From Glutamicibacter halophytocola (GTDB lineage: Bacteria; Actinomycetota; Actinomycetes; Actinomycetales; Micrococcaceae), in assembly GCF_001302565.1 (NCBI RefSeq), contig NZ_CP012750.1, positions 1,116,001 to 1,180,000 on the forward strand: 64,000 bases of DNA, in the 5' to 3' direction. Position 1 is the stretch's first letter, and the number at the start of each line of letters is the position of its first letter. Below the pieces are notes generated by a model. The model searched no databases and was not told the DNA's origin. It saw nothing but the letters and a program-made list of their open reading frames with translations. This document shows, in pieces, positions 9,211 to 18,524 of this stretch. Position numbers and translations under genes: made by a program.

Positions 9211-9226
9211 GTTAATAATAATTAAC
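9211..9226. promoter_or_regulatory. Inverted repeat, candidate TetR operator 1
   Basis: GTTAAT-AATA-ATTAAC is a perfect 6-bp inverted repeat in the 242-bp TetR / acyl-CoA dehydrogenase intergenic region. It is AT-rich and could overlap a -10 element. Confidence 0.45.
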
Positions 9227-9283
9227 CATACGCGCCGTGACTCTTGCTTCCAAGACGCTCGCGCGCTGGTCTCAGAAAAAGTC

Positions 9284-9299
9284 CAATATCGACATATTG
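9284..9299. promoter_or_regulatory. Inverted repeat, candidate TetR operator 2
   Basis: CAATAT-CGAC-ATATTG is a perfect 6-bp inverted repeat, 73 bp (about seven helical turns) from the repeat at 9211 and 50 bp before the acyl-CoA dehydrogenase start codon. Its sequence differs from the first repeat, so only one of the two may be the TetR site. Confidence 0.4.
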
Positions 9300-9349
9300 C
9301 AGATCCAATAATTCGATATCGGTCCGTCCCTCAACGAAGAGAGAGCCTG

Positions 9350-10504
9350 ATGATTAACCTCGAACTCGATGAACAGTACCAAGACCTGGTCAACATGGTC
9401 CGAGAATTCGCTCAAGAAGTAGTCGCGCCACAAAGCGCTGCCAATGATGCCAATCATTCCTTTCCCTATGACATCGTCAAGCAAATGGGGCAGATGGGGC
9501 TTTTCGGCTTGCCGATCTCCGAGGAATATGGCGGCTCAGGAGGCGACTATTTCCACCTGGCGCTCGCGTTGGAAGAACTGGGCAAGGTTGACCAGTCCGT
9601 AGCCATCACCCTGGAAGCCGGCGTTTCTCTTGGCGCCATGCCCATTTACCGATTTGGCAGCGAAGCTCAAAAACGGCAGTGGCTAGCGCCGCTGGCCACC
9701 GGCGAACGCATTGCTGGATTTGGACTTACCGAACCGGGCGCCGGCTCGGATGCCTCGGCTGCGCTCACCAAAGCAAAGCTGGAAGATGGACAGTGGGTGA
9801 TTGACGGAGCAAAAGAATTCATCACCAACTCCGGCACCGATATCACTTCGCATGTCACGGCTACGGCCGTCACGGGGGTCGATGAGGCGACGGGGAAGAA
9901 GGAAATCTCGGCCATCATCGTGCCTACCGGAACCGAGGGGTTTACCGCCGAGAAGGCCTACGACAAGGTGGGCTGGCGCGCCAGCGATACCCATCCGTTG
10001 AGTTTTAATTCTGCGCGGGTACCCGAGGAGAATCTTTTGGGAGAGCGCGGACGCGGTTATGCCTACTTCCTTGAAATCCTGGACGAGGGACGCATCGCCA
10101 TTGCCGCGTTAGCTACCGGCGCGGCGCAAGGCTGCCTGGATGAAGCCGTCAAGTATGCCAAGACGCGCACGACCTTTGGCACTGCCATTGGCAAGAACCA
10201 GGGTGTTTCATTCATGATTGCCCGCATGGCTTCTCGTGCACATACCGCGCGCTTGGCCTACTATGCAGCCGCTGCCAAAATGCTCGCTGGGAAGGACTTC
10301 AAAATTGAGGCCGCCCACGCCAAACTGATTGCCAGCGAAGCTGCCATGGACAATGCCCGCGACGCGACGCAGATCTTTGGCGGATATGGATTCATGAACG
10401 AATCCCTGGTGGCCCGTCATTACCGCGACTCCAAGATCCTGGAAATCGGAGAAGGGACAACCCAGGTCCAGCAGATGCTCATTGCCCGCAGCTTGGGGCT
10501 GTAG
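9350..10504 (+). CDS. Acyl-CoA dehydrogenase
   Basis: A 384-residue FAD-dependent acyl-CoA dehydrogenase, the usual length for the family. Signature 1 (GLTEPGAGSDASA) and signature 2 (QIFGGYGF) are intact. The catalytic glutamate is probably that of LEIGEGTTQVQQ near the C-terminus, the position used by short-chain and branched-chain enzymes. It oxidises an acyl-CoA to the trans-2-enoyl-CoA and passes electrons to an electron transfer flavoprotein. The ATG at 9350 gives the normal N-terminus (MINLELDEQYQDL); a longer frame from 9086 adds 88 residues of non-family sequence. The chain-length preference cannot be read. Confidence 0.92.
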   Translation: MINLELDEQYQDLVNMVREFAQEVVAPQSAANDANHSFPYDIVKQMGQMGLFGLPISEEYGGSGGDYFHLALALEELGKVDQSVAITLEAGVSLGAMPIYRFGSEAQKRQWLAPLATGERIAGFGLTEPGAGSDASAALTKAKLEDGQWVIDGAKEFITNSGTDITSHVTATAVTGVDEATGKKEISAIIVPTGTEGFTAEKAYDKVGWRASDTHPLSFNSARVPEENLLGERGRGYAYFLEILDEGRIAIAALATGAAQGCLDEAVKYAKTRTTFGTAIGKNQGVSFMIARMASRAHTARLAYYAAAAKMLAGKDFKIEAAHAKLIASEAAMDNARDATQIFGGYGFMNESLVARHYRDSKILEIGEGTTQVQQMLIARSLGL

Positions 10505-10585
10505 TTTTGCCGCAGAGCGCGCCGTGCCATGCACAGGGCGTGGCGCGCTTTGGGCGCTCACAGTTAGACGAACCATAATGGATGG

Positions 10586-11800
10586 GTGAGCTTCCAAAAA
10601 ACTTTTACCCCGGCCGGACACCCCCGCAGGATCTCCCTGATCGGTTCTACAGGATCAATCGGCACCCAAGGCTTGGACGTCATTAGCCAGGCGCCGGAAA
10701 AATTCTCGGTGGCCGCCCTTTCTGGCGGATACAACTTGGAATTGCTCGCGCAGCAAGCGGTCAAATACCGCCCGGCATTGGTTGGATGTGCCAGTGACTC
10801 TGTGGATGAACTTGCCGCCGCCATAAAACGTGCAGCCAGCCAAGCCTCGGTCAGCGGCTACGAGCCAGAGCTGGTGGCGGGGGCGCAGGCGGCGACAACA
10901 GTTGCCGCGTTCAGCGAAGCAGACGTGGTGCTCAATGGCATCACCGGTGCCATCGGGCTGGCTCCTACCATTGCCGCGTTGGAAGCTGGACACTTGCTGG
11001 CTCTGGCCAACAAGGAATCCTTGATTATCGGCGGGCAGGTCGTCAAGCAGATCGCTGCGCCCGGGCAAATTTCCCCCGTTGATTCTGAACACTCGGCCTT
11101 GGCTCAGGCCCTTCGCTCAGGTACGCCAGAGGAAGTATCCAAATTATTGGTGACCGCATCGGGGGGACCTTTCTTTGGTTACACCTATGATCAATTGCGC
11201 GAGGTGACCCCTGCCCAGGCTCTAGCGCACCCCACCTGGGATATGGGCCGCATGGTCACGACGAACTCAGCGACCATGGTCAACAAGGCATTGGAAGTAA
11301 TCGAAGCGCATCTGCTCTTCGACGTTCCGTTGGAGCGAATAGAGCCGGTGGTTCACCGCCAATCAATCATTCATTCCATGGTGGAATTCATTGACGGCTC
11401 GGTGATTGCCCAGGCATCTCCGCCAGATATGCGCCTGCCGATTGCCTTGGGCATCAATTGGCCGCATCGCGTTGCTGGCGCCGCCAAGGCCTGTGATTTC
11501 TCCAAGTCCTCCAACTGGACTTTCGAGCCTTTGGACGAAGAAGTGTTCTCGGCAGTCAAATTGGCGAAGCAAGCCGCTGCGGCTTCGGGTACCCACATGG
11601 CCGTCTACAACGCATCCAACGAAGTTGCCGTGGAAGCCTTCCACGATGGAAAGATTCGATTCAACGACATCGTCGAAACTATCGAGCACGTGCTCGATGA
11701 CTACACTCCGGTGAACGCTGCACTCAGCGTCGAGACGGTTCTGGAAACCGACCGCTGGGCGAGGGCGCACGCTGCGAAGATTGTGGAGGCAAAAGCATGA
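10586..11800 (+). CDS. dxr: 1-deoxy-D-xylulose 5-phosphate reductoisomerase
   Basis: This enzyme makes 2-C-methyl-D-erythritol 4-phosphate from DXP with NADPH, the second step of the MEP isoprenoid pathway. It is 404 residues long. The NADPH motif GSTGSIGTQGLDVI is at about residues 20-33. The catalytic stretch includes ALANKESLIIGG and PVDSEHSAL, whose acidic residues bind the metal. MVTTNSATMVNKALEVIEAH matches the flexible loop region. The start is GTG at 10586. The stop overlaps the start of the site-2 protease gene (ATGA), an arrangement shared with other actinobacteria. Confidence 0.96.
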   Translation: MSFQKTFTPAGHPRRISLIGSTGSIGTQGLDVISQAPEKFSVAALSGGYNLELLAQQAVKYRPALVGCASDSVDELAAAIKRAASQASVSGYEPELVAGAQAATTVAAFSEADVVLNGITGAIGLAPTIAALEAGHLLALANKESLIIGGQVVKQIAAPGQISPVDSEHSALAQALRSGTPEEVSKLLVTASGGPFFGYTYDQLREVTPAQALAHPTWDMGRMVTTNSATMVNKALEVIEAHLLFDVPLERIEPVVHRQSIIHSMVEFIDGSVIAQASPPDMRLPIALGINWPHRVAGAAKACDFSKSSNWTFEPLDEEVFSAVKLAKQAAAASGTHMAVYNASNEVAVEAFHDGKIRFNDIVETIEHVLDDYTPVNAALSVETVLETDRWARAHAAKIVEAKA

Positions 11801-13146
11801 GCGTAATTCTGTTCATTGCCGGCGTTCTTTTCATGGTGGTCGCCGTGGGCCTTTCCATCGCGCTGCACGAAATTGGGCACCTTGTCCCGGCAAAGCTCTT
11901 CAAGTTGCGAGTACCGCAGTACATGATCGGCTTTGGCAAGACACTGGTTTCTTTCAAGCGAGGGGAAACCCAATACGGGATCAAGGCGCTACCGCTGGGC
12001 GGCTACATCTCGATGGTGGGCATGTATCCACCACGCCCGGAGGCCGCAGACGAGCAGCCAGCCAAGAAGCCGGGCCTGTTCCAAAAAGTCTTCGGGCAGA
12101 TGGTCGATGACGCTCGTTCCCAAGCCAATGAAAATGTCCGGCCGAGCGATGAAGGCCGCCTGTTCTACCAGCTTCCGGTCTACAAACGCGTGATCATCAT
12201 GCTTGGCGGACCGTTAATGAACTTGGTGATCGGTTTTGTTGTCATTGCCATTGTTCTCACCAGCTTCGGGCAGGCTACACCGACGACAACCGTTTCCGAG
12301 GTGTATCAGTGCATCGCCAGCGCGCAGAATGCCGAGCAGACCGAATGCACGGACAAGGATGTTCCTGCGCCGGCCTATGAAGCTGGACTGCGCCCAGGCG
12401 ATACCATCACTGCCATCAACGGCAATGCCGTAGAGCAGGGCGAGTGGAACAAGCTGACCGACGTAATCCGGGTGAACCCGGGGCAATCGATTACGCTCGA
12501 TTACCAGCGAGACGGTCAAAAACGCACCACCACGTTGACCCCGTACCTTACTGATCGGCCAGCTACCGATGAAAATGGCTATGTGCTCACCGACGACCAG
12601 GGCAATTACATCATGACCAAGGTCGGGTTTGTTGGGATGAGCTCGTTGCAGCAGGACCTGACGCAGCCGCTGAGCGCCGTGCCTGGAGTTATTGGCAACC
12701 AGTTGCTGACCATTGGAAACGTCATACTGCACCTGCCGCAGCGCATGGTGGATGTGGCCCAGGCAGCGTTTGGCGATAGCCAGCGTGATCCAAATGGTCC
12801 TGTGTCAATTGTTGGCGTGGGACGAATTGCCGGGGAAATCAGCGCCGAAGATTCCATTTCTGTTGGCGATAAATTCGCGACCTTGCTTTCACTGGTCGGG
12901 GGATTGAACCTCGCCTTGTTCGCATTCAACTTGATTCCGCTGCTGCCATTGGATGGCGGACATGTGATTGGCGCCCTCTACGATGGCATCAAACGAATGT
13001 TTGCCCGGATCTTCAAGCTGAAAAAAGTTAAGCCTGTGGACACGGTCAAGCTGTTGCCACTGACTTACGTTGTTGTGGTGGCCATGTTGGTTATGGGCGG
13101 CCTCTTAATATACGCAGACATCTTTAAGCCAATACAACTGTTCTGA
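11797..13146 (+). CDS. rseP: Site-2 intramembrane zinc metalloprotease (RseP/Rip1 type)
   Basis: This polytopic membrane protease cleaves substrates within the membrane, in particular anti-sigma factors already cut outside. It is 449 residues long. HEIGH at residues 24-28 in the first helix gives two zinc ligands, and the third comes from the LPLDGGH motif near residue 386. A PDZ domain with AGLRPGDTITAINGNAVEQG lies at about residues 195-215. The M. tuberculosis orthologue Rip1 sits in the same dxr-rip-ispG order and controls several sigma factor pathways, including SigK. A SigK/RskA pair is encoded at 34.6-35.3 kb here, so a link is plausible but unproven. Confidence 0.94.
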   Translation: MSVILFIAGVLFMVVAVGLSIALHEIGHLVPAKLFKLRVPQYMIGFGKTLVSFKRGETQYGIKALPLGGYISMVGMYPPRPEAADEQPAKKPGLFQKVFGQMVDDARSQANENVRPSDEGRLFYQLPVYKRVIIMLGGPLMNLVIGFVVIAIVLTSFGQATPTTTVSEVYQCIASAQNAEQTECTDKDVPAPAYEAGLRPGDTITAINGNAVEQGEWNKLTDVIRVNPGQSITLDYQRDGQKRTTTLTPYLTDRPATDENGYVLTDDQGNYIMTKVGFVGMSSLQQDLTQPLSAVPGVIGNQLLTIGNVILHLPQRMVDVAQAAFGDSQRDPNGPVSIVGVGRIAGEISAEDSISVGDKFATLLSLVGGLNLALFAFNLIPLLPLDGGHVIGALYDGIKRMFARIFKLKKVKPVDTVKLLPLTYVVVVAMLVMGGLLIYADIFKPIQLF

Positions 13147-13169
13147 CCCTAGGGAAATAAGCTGTAGCC

Positions 13170-13469
13170 ATGACTGTTTTTGCTGTTGAATACGTTTACG
13201 CCGAGGACTCAGTTGAGCTGCGTAATGAACACCGTCCGGCGCACCGCGAGTACCTCGTAGGATTCGTCAACGAGGGCCCGGCCCGAGTCCTGGCATCGGG
13301 ACCGACTCCTGCTACCGATGGCGCGTTGTTGATCATTGCCGCTGAATCTGAAGCCGTGTTGAACGAGCTGCTGGCCAATGATCCGTTCAACAAGGTCGGT
13401 GCGATTGCTCAGGCCAATATCACAGAATGGAACCCGGTCATCGGGTTGCTTCAGGAATTCTCGGCCTAG
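13170..13469 (+). CDS. YciI family protein
   Basis: A 99-residue protein with the ferredoxin-like fold of the YciI/YCII family. The conserved RPAHREYLVGFVNEGPARVLASGP stretch carries the His and the Asp/Glu region that characterise the family. The family is linked to dehalogenase-like or sensor roles, but most members have no known reaction. It follows the protease gene by 23 bp and ends at a terminator, so it is probably in the dxr operon. Confidence 0.8.
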   Translation: MTVFAVEYVYAEDSVELRNEHRPAHREYLVGFVNEGPARVLASGPTPATDGALLIIAAESEAVLNELLANDPFNKVGAIAQANITEWNPVIGLLQEFSA

Positions 13470-13483
13470 CGCGTCAGCGAGCT

Positions 13484-13540
13484 AAGCTCCCGCTCTTCTT
13501 TCGCAGAAGGGCGGGAGCTTATCAATTTAAGAATTTTTTT
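13484..13540 (+). terminator. Terminator after dxr-rseP-yciI
   Basis: A 10-bp stem (13484-13493 and 13511-13520) is extended by an inner CTTCT/AGAAG stem. A run of seven to eight T ends at 13540, about 12 bases after the stem. Confidence 0.8.
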
Positions 13541-13584
13541 GAAATGATCACGTGACAGGCGCCACGGATCCGGGAGGGAGAATT

Positions 13585-14007
13585 ATGGATCTGCACGTCA
13601 ACGACAGCTTGAGCATTCCTTCCGCCGAGCTTGCCTGGCACTTCACCCGTTCCTCAGGTCCCGGTGGCCAACACGTGAATACTTCGGATTCCAGGGTCGA
13701 ACTATCTTGGTCCATCAGTGCATCGCGCTCGCTATCTGCATGGCAGCGTCAGCGGCTGCTCGACAAGTATGCAGCTCGACTAGTCGCCGGATCCATAGTG
13801 GTGACGGCTTCGGAAGAACGGTCCCAGTGGCGAAACCGGCAGATTGCGATGGAGAAGCTGGGACGACTTGTCGACCAGGGACTTGCCGCGGATGCTCCGC
13901 AGCGAAAGGCCACCAAGCCAACCAGAGGGTCGCAACGCAGACGGCTGAATGCGAAATCCAGCCGATCCATCACCAAGCAACTTCGGAGAAAACCGGGGCA
14001 GGAGTAG
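13585..14007 (+). CDS. arfB: Alternative ribosome-rescue factor / peptidyl-tRNA hydrolase ArfB
   Basis: A 140-residue class I release-factor-like protein that frees stalled ribosomes by hydrolysing peptidyl-tRNA. The catalytic GGQ is at residues 27-29 within SSGPGGQHVNTSDSRVEL. The basic C-terminal tail (RGSQRRRLNAKSSRSITKQLRRK) fits the part that enters the empty mRNA channel. GGGAGGGAG at 13572-13580 sets the ATG at 13585. It stands alone between a terminator and the reductase gene. Confidence 0.92.
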   Translation: MDLHVNDSLSIPSAELAWHFTRSSGPGGQHVNTSDSRVELSWSISASRSLSAWQRQRLLDKYAARLVAGSIVVTASEERSQWRNRQIAMEKLGRLVDQGLAADAPQRKATKPTRGSQRRRLNAKSSRSITKQLRRKPGQE

Positions 14008-14126
14008 AGGATATTGGCAATCGTGTTCTAGATCACTTTAATTCGCGGAATTGATGGGAATCACCGATAGTTGAAAATAGATGAAGCGTCAGCTTGTTTT
14101 GATTTTCTGATTTAGGAGTACATCCC

Positions 14127-14681
14127 ATGGCCACTAAGGTCCTCACCCTCGTCGGATCCCTGCGTAACGGTTCGACCAACCAGCAGTTGGCAGAAGCAAC
14201 CTCGCATAACGCCCCTGAAGGCATGGAAGTTTCCGTATTCAGTGGCCTGGAGAACATCCCTTTTTACAACGAGGACACCGACGTTGAGGGTGGCGTTCCA
14301 GCTGCCGCCCAGGCATTGCGCGACGCAGCAGCCGAGGCAGACGCGCTGATGCTGGTCACCCCGGAGTACAACGGCACCATGCCAGCTGTATTGAAGAACG
14401 CAATTGATTGGCTGTCCCGCCCGTTCGGAGCTGGTGCGGTTTCGGGTATGCCAACCGTTGTTGTTGGCACCGCATTCGGCCAGTATGGTGGCGTATGGGC
14501 TCAGAACGAGGCTCGCAAGGCACTGAACATCGCAGGTGCGAAGGTTCTGGAAGACGTCAAGCTGGCCATTCCGAACTCGGTCGTTCGCTTCGCCGAGCTG
14601 CACCCGAAGGACGACGCTGAAGTCGTTGAGCAGGTTACTACGGTGCTCAACAGCATCAAGGAAATTGCTGAAGCCAACTAG
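14127..14681 (+). CDS. NAD(P)H-dependent FMN reductase
   Basis: A 184-residue flavodoxin-fold protein of the NADPH-dependent FMN reductase family (quinone or azo reductase type). The phosphate-binding loop GSLRNGSTNQQLAEA is at residues 10-24. The TPEYNGTMPAVLKNAIDWLSRP stretch is the family signature. It reduces FMN or quinones in the cytoplasm and probably serves redox defence. A TAGGAG precedes the ATG, and a strong hairpin follows. Confidence 0.9.
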   Translation: MATKVLTLVGSLRNGSTNQQLAEATSHNAPEGMEVSVFSGLENIPFYNEDTDVEGGVPAAAQALRDAAAEADALMLVTPEYNGTMPAVLKNAIDWLSRPFGAGAVSGMPTVVVGTAFGQYGGVWAQNEARKALNIAGAKVLEDVKLAIPNSVVRFAELHPKDDAEVVEQVTTVLNSIKEIAEAN

Positions 14682-14710
14682 GCGCTTAATGGCTGAACGG
14701 CTTTGAAGTT

Positions 14711-14747
14711 GCGAGAAAGGCCACGGCGACCCCGTGGCCTTTCTCGC
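14711..14747 (+). terminator. Hairpin terminator after FMN reductase gene
   Basis: A perfect 16-bp stem (14711-14726 and 14732-14747) with a 5-nt loop. No T-run follows, but the stem is very stable. Confidence 0.8.
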
Positions 14748-14823
14748 ATGAGTACCCGCTCACCTCGATACGGTGACATACTTGGACTAAGAGATTTACC
14801 CACAATTTATTCGGAGGCGTCCA

Positions 14824-15990
14824 TTGACTTCGGTCAGCCTAGGTATGCCGGCAGGCCCACCGCCGGTACTCGCACCACGTCGCAAGACTCGCCAATTCCA
14901 GGTCGGGTCGGTCGGGGTCGGCTCTGAATCGCCGATTTCGGTCCAGTCGATGACCACCACCAAGACTCACGACATCAACGCGACGCTGCAGCAAATCGCT
15001 GAGCTGACTGCTGCCGGTTGTGACATCGTGCGTGTAGCTTGCCCCACCGACAAGGATGCGGAGGCTCTGAGCATTATTGCGATGAAGTCTCAGATCCCAG
15101 TCATTGCCGATATCCACTTCCAACCAAAGTACGTCTTTGCGGCCATTGAAGCCGGATGCGGCGCCGTTCGAGTGAATCCGGGCAATATCCGCCAGTTCGA
15201 TGACCAGGTCAAGGAAATCGCCCAGGCGGCCAAGGATCACGGCACCTCGATTCGAATCGGTGTTAATGCGGGTTCGCTGGACCGGCGTTTGCTGCAGAAG
15301 TACGGCAAGGCGACGCCTGAGGCATTGGTCGAATCGGCAGTTTGGGAAGCATCGCTGTTTGAGGAGCACGGTTTCCACGACTTCAAGATCTCGGTGAAGC
15401 ACAACGACCCGGTCATCATGGTTCGTGCCTACGAACTGCTGGCTGAGCGCGGCGACTGGCCACTGCACCTGGGCGTGACCGAAGCAGGTCCGGCGTTCCA
15501 GGGAACCATCAAGTCCGCCACGGCTTTCGGTGCGCTACTTTCCAAAGGCATCGGCGACACGATTCGCGTTTCGCTTTCCGCTCCTCCGGTTGAGGAAGTT
15601 AAAGTCGGTAACCAGATTCTTGAATCGCTGAATCTGCGTCCTCGCAAGCTGGACATCGTCTCTTGCCCATCCTGCGGACGCGCCCAGGTAGACGTTTACA
15701 CCTTGGCTGAACAGGTCACCGAGGGCCTTGAAGGCATGAAGGCTCCATTGCGTGTGGCCGTTATGGGCTGCGTTGTTAACGGGCCTGGCGAGGCCCGCGA
15801 CGCTGATCTTGGAGTGGCTTCTGGCAATGGCAAGGGCCAGATTTTTGTCAAGGGCGAAGTCATCAAGACAGTGCCAGAAGACCAGATTGTTGAGACGCTG
15901 ATTGAAGAAGCCAACCGTTTGGCTGACGAAATGGGACTGAACGATGACGAGAATCCTGCCTCGGGTTCTCCCGTGGTCTCCGTCAGCTAA
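14824..15990 (+). CDS. ispG: 4-hydroxy-3-methylbut-2-en-1-yl diphosphate synthase
   Basis: IspG (GcpE) turns MEcPP into HMBPP, the next-to-last MEP step, using a [4Fe-4S] cluster. It is 388 residues long. The three cluster cysteines are in CPSCGR (about residues 281 and 284) and GCVVNGPGE (about 316), and the glutamate of GPGE gives the fourth ligand. The TIM-barrel part begins [14 protein letters not shown] at 14824 is the best start because GGAGG ends seven bases upstream. It shares a pathway with dxr four genes earlier. Confidence 0.96.
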   Translation: MTSVSLGMPAGPPPVLAPRRKTRQFQVGSVGVGSESPISVQSMTTTKTHDINATLQQIAELTAAGCDIVRVACPTDKDAEALSIIAMKSQIPVIADIHFQPKYVFAAIEAGCGAVRVNPGNIRQFDDQVKEIAQAAKDHGTSIRIGVNAGSLDRRLLQKYGKATPEALVESAVWEASLFEEHGFHDFKISVKHNDPVIMVRAYELLAERGDWPLHLGVTEAGPAFQGTIKSATAFGALLSKGIGDTIRVSLSAPPVEEVKVGNQILESLNLRPRKLDIVSCPSCGRAQVDVYTLAEQVTEGLEGMKAPLRVAVMGCVVNGPGEARDADLGVASGNGKGQIFVKGEVIKTVPEDQIVETLIEEANRLADEMGLNDDENPASGSPVVSVS

Positions 15991-16840
15991 AGACAGCCGG
16001 CGAAGCGACAAAAGGGTGCCGCGGACTCTGAACCGCCGTGACACGACGGCGCTCATCGAGCTGCTCGACCGCGACCCCGTCGCTAATATTTTCACCCGTT
16101 CTCAGGTGAACTTGCACCGTTCAGCTGCGCCGGATGGCTACGCCCGTATCGTCGGGCTCGATGGTGACGCCGGCCTCGAATCGGCATGTTGGGTAGGTGC
16201 CAATGTGGCGCCTACCCTCATGACCGAGGACGAGGCTAAAAAATATGCGCAGTATGCCTTGGAATCTCGGCAGCGCTTCGCCTCCGTCTTTGGTCCGGCG
16301 CAATCTGTGCTGGCCATGCATGAGGTACTACTCGAGGGCCCGCAAGAGATCTTCGATGTCCGGGAGAACCAACCTCTGCTGACTATTTCGCAGCAGCCCG
16401 CTGGAATCCGGCGCAACAATCTTCGTCCTGCGCGAATTCACGAATTCGATCTGGTGCTCCCAGCCAGTGCCGCCATGTTTGAAGAAGAACTGGGTTATTC
16501 CCCATTGGAAAACGGTGGAAGTTTTTATCGAAGCCGAGTCAGACAACTGATCCGCGACGCACATACCCTCATCGACTGCGATGACAACGGCGAGGTCGTC
16601 TTCAAAGCCGATTTGGGCACCGTGACTGACGAAGTTGTCCAGATCCAGGGTGTGTGGGTTAATCCCAAATACCGGGGGGTCGGCTTAGCCTCTGGGTATA
16701 TGAGCGCAACGGTGGATTACGCCATGCAATTCGCGCCGATAGCCAGCTTGTACGTGAATGATTTTAATGTGCCTGCTTTGAAGACCTATCAACGTATTGG
16801 GTTTGAGCAGGTTGGCACCTTTGCAACGATCTTGTTCTAG
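15944..16840 (+). CDS. GNAT acetyltransferase with DUF4081-type N-terminus
   Basis: A protein of about 298 residues with an actinobacterial DUF4081-like N-terminal domain ([22 protein letters not shown]) and a C-terminal GNAT domain. The acetyl-CoA site reads [17 protein letters not shown], and [23 protein letters not shown] ends the fold. This gene follows ispG in many actinobacteria (M. tuberculosis Rv2867c position). The ATG at 15944 overlaps ispG by 47 bp. GTG at 16016, after the ispG stop, is a reasonable alternative; neither has a strong ribosome binding site. The substrate is unknown. Confidence 0.85.
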   Translation: MTRILPRVLPWSPSAKDSRRSDKRVPRTLNRRDTTALIELLDRDPVANIFTRSQVNLHRSAAPDGYARIVGLDGDAGLESACWVGANVAPTLMTEDEAKKYAQYALESRQRFASVFGPAQSVLAMHEVLLEGPQEIFDVRENQPLLTISQQPAGIRRNNLRPARIHEFDLVLPASAAMFEEELGYSPLENGGSFYRSRVRQLIRDAHTLIDCDDNGEVVFKADLGTVTDEVVQIQGVWVNPKYRGVGLASGYMSATVDYAMQFAPIASLYVNDFNVPALKTYQRIGFEQVGTFATILF

Positions 16841-16954
16841 GCAACGGCAGCTTGTACTTGCGGACGCGCAGGACCACTTTGGTCGCAATCTCGTCGTATT
16901 TGTCGATGATCTTCTAGACTCTAGAGAGTAAAGCTAAATGGGATAGGAAATTTT

Positions 16955-17641
16955 GTGCCCCAAGCCAATGGTTTCAAGTCGTATCTGGCCGTTGCTTTTT
17001 GCCTAGCAACGATGACATTGGCAAGCTGCAGCGCTGCTCAACCTGCACCTGAACCGACTCCTCAAGGGCCAGTGAAGATCAACGCTGACCAATTGCAGAA
17101 AATCCTTGAAGACTTCTCTAAAACAGATGCAAACGCCGCGGTCATCACCGATAAGAAGTTGCGGGCCACTATCCCGAAGGCCCAAGAATGGATTGAAAGC
17201 GTCAAAGTCAACCCGAGTAGATGCGGAGTTGCCTTTGCTGAGCCAGTAGCGGACCAACTGCAGAATTCCACGATGGGCGCCATCGAATTCGAGGACCGCT
17301 ATCTCACAGTGGCCATCTACAAAGATCCACAAGTTTTGAAAAAGCAGTGGGACGCAAATGCCTCGGCCAATGAGCAATGCTGTCGCTACTCTGTCACCTC
17401 GGGCAATGAATCTCTCGCCTACCATCTGGCAAAGCAGCCAATGGACTCTGAAGCCGAACAAGATGAAAGCTACGTGGTTACCAGCAGTGACGGGAAAACC
17501 ACCCAGCAACAGCTCATGGTTCGTGCCGCCAGGTCTAACGTGTTGATCGGCATCCAGCAACCCACGTCTCAAGGGCAAACACAGCAGCAAGTCCACGGCG
17601 CAGCAGCGACGATCAACGAATTGCTGAGCGAGCTGACCTAG
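16955..17641 (+). CDS. Lipoprotein of tandem paralogue family, copy 1
   Basis: A 228-residue secreted lipoprotein with lipobox LASC at residues 22-25. After a short Pro-rich linker comes a domain shared with the next two genes. The shared parts are an INADQLQKIL segment, a helix ending KVNPSRC, a segment matching MGAIEFEDRYLTVAIY, and NEQCCRYSV. The two conserved cysteine positions (PSRC and QCC) suggest a disulfide. GGATAGGA precedes the GTG start. It is the most diverged copy. The layout recalls PknH-type extracellular sensor domains, but I cannot establish a family. Confidence 0.75.
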   Translation: MPQANGFKSYLAVAFCLATMTLASCSAAQPAPEPTPQGPVKINADQLQKILEDFSKTDANAAVITDKKLRATIPKAQEWIESVKVNPSRCGVAFAEPVADQLQNSTMGAIEFEDRYLTVAIYKDPQVLKKQWDANASANEQCCRYSVTSGNESLAYHLAKQPMDSEAEQDESYVVTSSDGKTTQQQLMVRAARSNVLIGIQQPTSQGQTQQQVHGAAATINELLSELT

Positions 17642-17696
17642 AGAAATTAGCGGCGTGCTCTCAACTTTCTCTGCAAGGACAACAAAGGAAAACTTC

Positions 17697-18446
17697 ATGA
17701 CCAAGCGATTGGTATTTTGGGCATTGCCGCTGGCGACATCGCTCGCCCTGGCTGGTTGCTCCGCCGGCTCATCTGATCAGGTGCCGAATTCATCCGAGTC
17801 CACGAGCCCATCGGACCAGCAAGGTAATGCTGATGAACCGGCTACGGGTAAAACACTAGACGCAGCGCAAGTCGAAAACATCGCCTCCAAATTGCTTGAA
17901 GGCGACCCCGCGGCGCAGGTGATCGGCAACGAACAGATGCAACCGCAGCTTTCCGCAGCCAAGAACGCCAAGGTGCCTGACGGAATCAAGCCGGAGAAAT
18001 GCGCAGAACTTAACGCCAAATATACGGTCACTGACCTGACCGGCTCAGTGGCTGCCACTTCGACGAGCAGCTCCGAGCAAATGGGTAAAGTCGTGCAGAT
18101 TTTTTCGTTGACTGACGAAGCCACGCGAAAAAACGTGCACGATGCACTGGCACTGGATGATCTTGAGGACTGCGAAACTGTCACCATTGAACAGGGCGGA
18201 CAAGAAGTCAAGGCCCAGCGCCAGATCTTGCCGCTGGCTGTCAAAGCCGAGAGATCGTTGAGCATGTCGACCATCATGGATGCCGGTGGTGGGCAAACAT
18301 TGAGTTCGGTCGCCGTTCAAGCGTTGGACGGAAACAATTTTGTTCTAGTCACCTTGCAAACGGGGTCGATGCAACCTGCAGAATTGGCGACTCAGGCAGT
18401 GGAGCTTGCAGATCAAGCGTTTGATGAAATCAAAGCGGCGCAATAG
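17697..18446 (+). CDS. Lipoprotein of tandem paralogue family, copy 2
   Basis: A 249-residue lipoprotein with lipobox LAGC at residues 18-21 and a Ser/Gln-rich linker. The domain repeats the pattern of its neighbours: LDAAQVENIASKLLEGDPAAQVI, then IKPEKCAELN, then LEDCETVTIEQGGQEVKAQ. The cysteines of PEKC and EDC align with those of the other copies. The ATG at 17697 has AAAGGA upstream. It lies 55 bp after copy 1. Function unknown; it faces the outside of the membrane. Confidence 0.78.
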   Translation: MTKRLVFWALPLATSLALAGCSAGSSDQVPNSSESTSPSDQQGNADEPATGKTLDAAQVENIASKLLEGDPAAQVIGNEQMQPQLSAAKNAKVPDGIKPEKCAELNAKYTVTDLTGSVAATSTSSSEQMGKVVQIFSLTDEATRKNVHDALALDDLEDCETVTIEQGGQEVKAQRQILPLAVKAERSLSMSTIMDAGGGQTLSSVAVQALDGNNFVLVTLQTGSMQPAELATQAVELADQAFDEIKAAQ

Positions 18447-18524
18447 TTCCGGTATGTGGTTTTATTTCGAACGTGTTGTGTAATACTAGAGATGGCTTTT
18501 CACCATCAACGTGAGGATTACACC

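Noticed and set aside
13585-14007. Peptide chain release factor 1 or 2
   Set aside because: The protein has only 140 residues with GGQ near the N-terminus and a basic tail, which fits ArfB and lacks codon-recognition domains.
16913-16925. TCTAGA-C-TCTAGA double repeat upstream of the first lipoprotein gene
   Set aside because: Each unit is a short self-palindromic hexamer; without further context it is too weak to call an operator.
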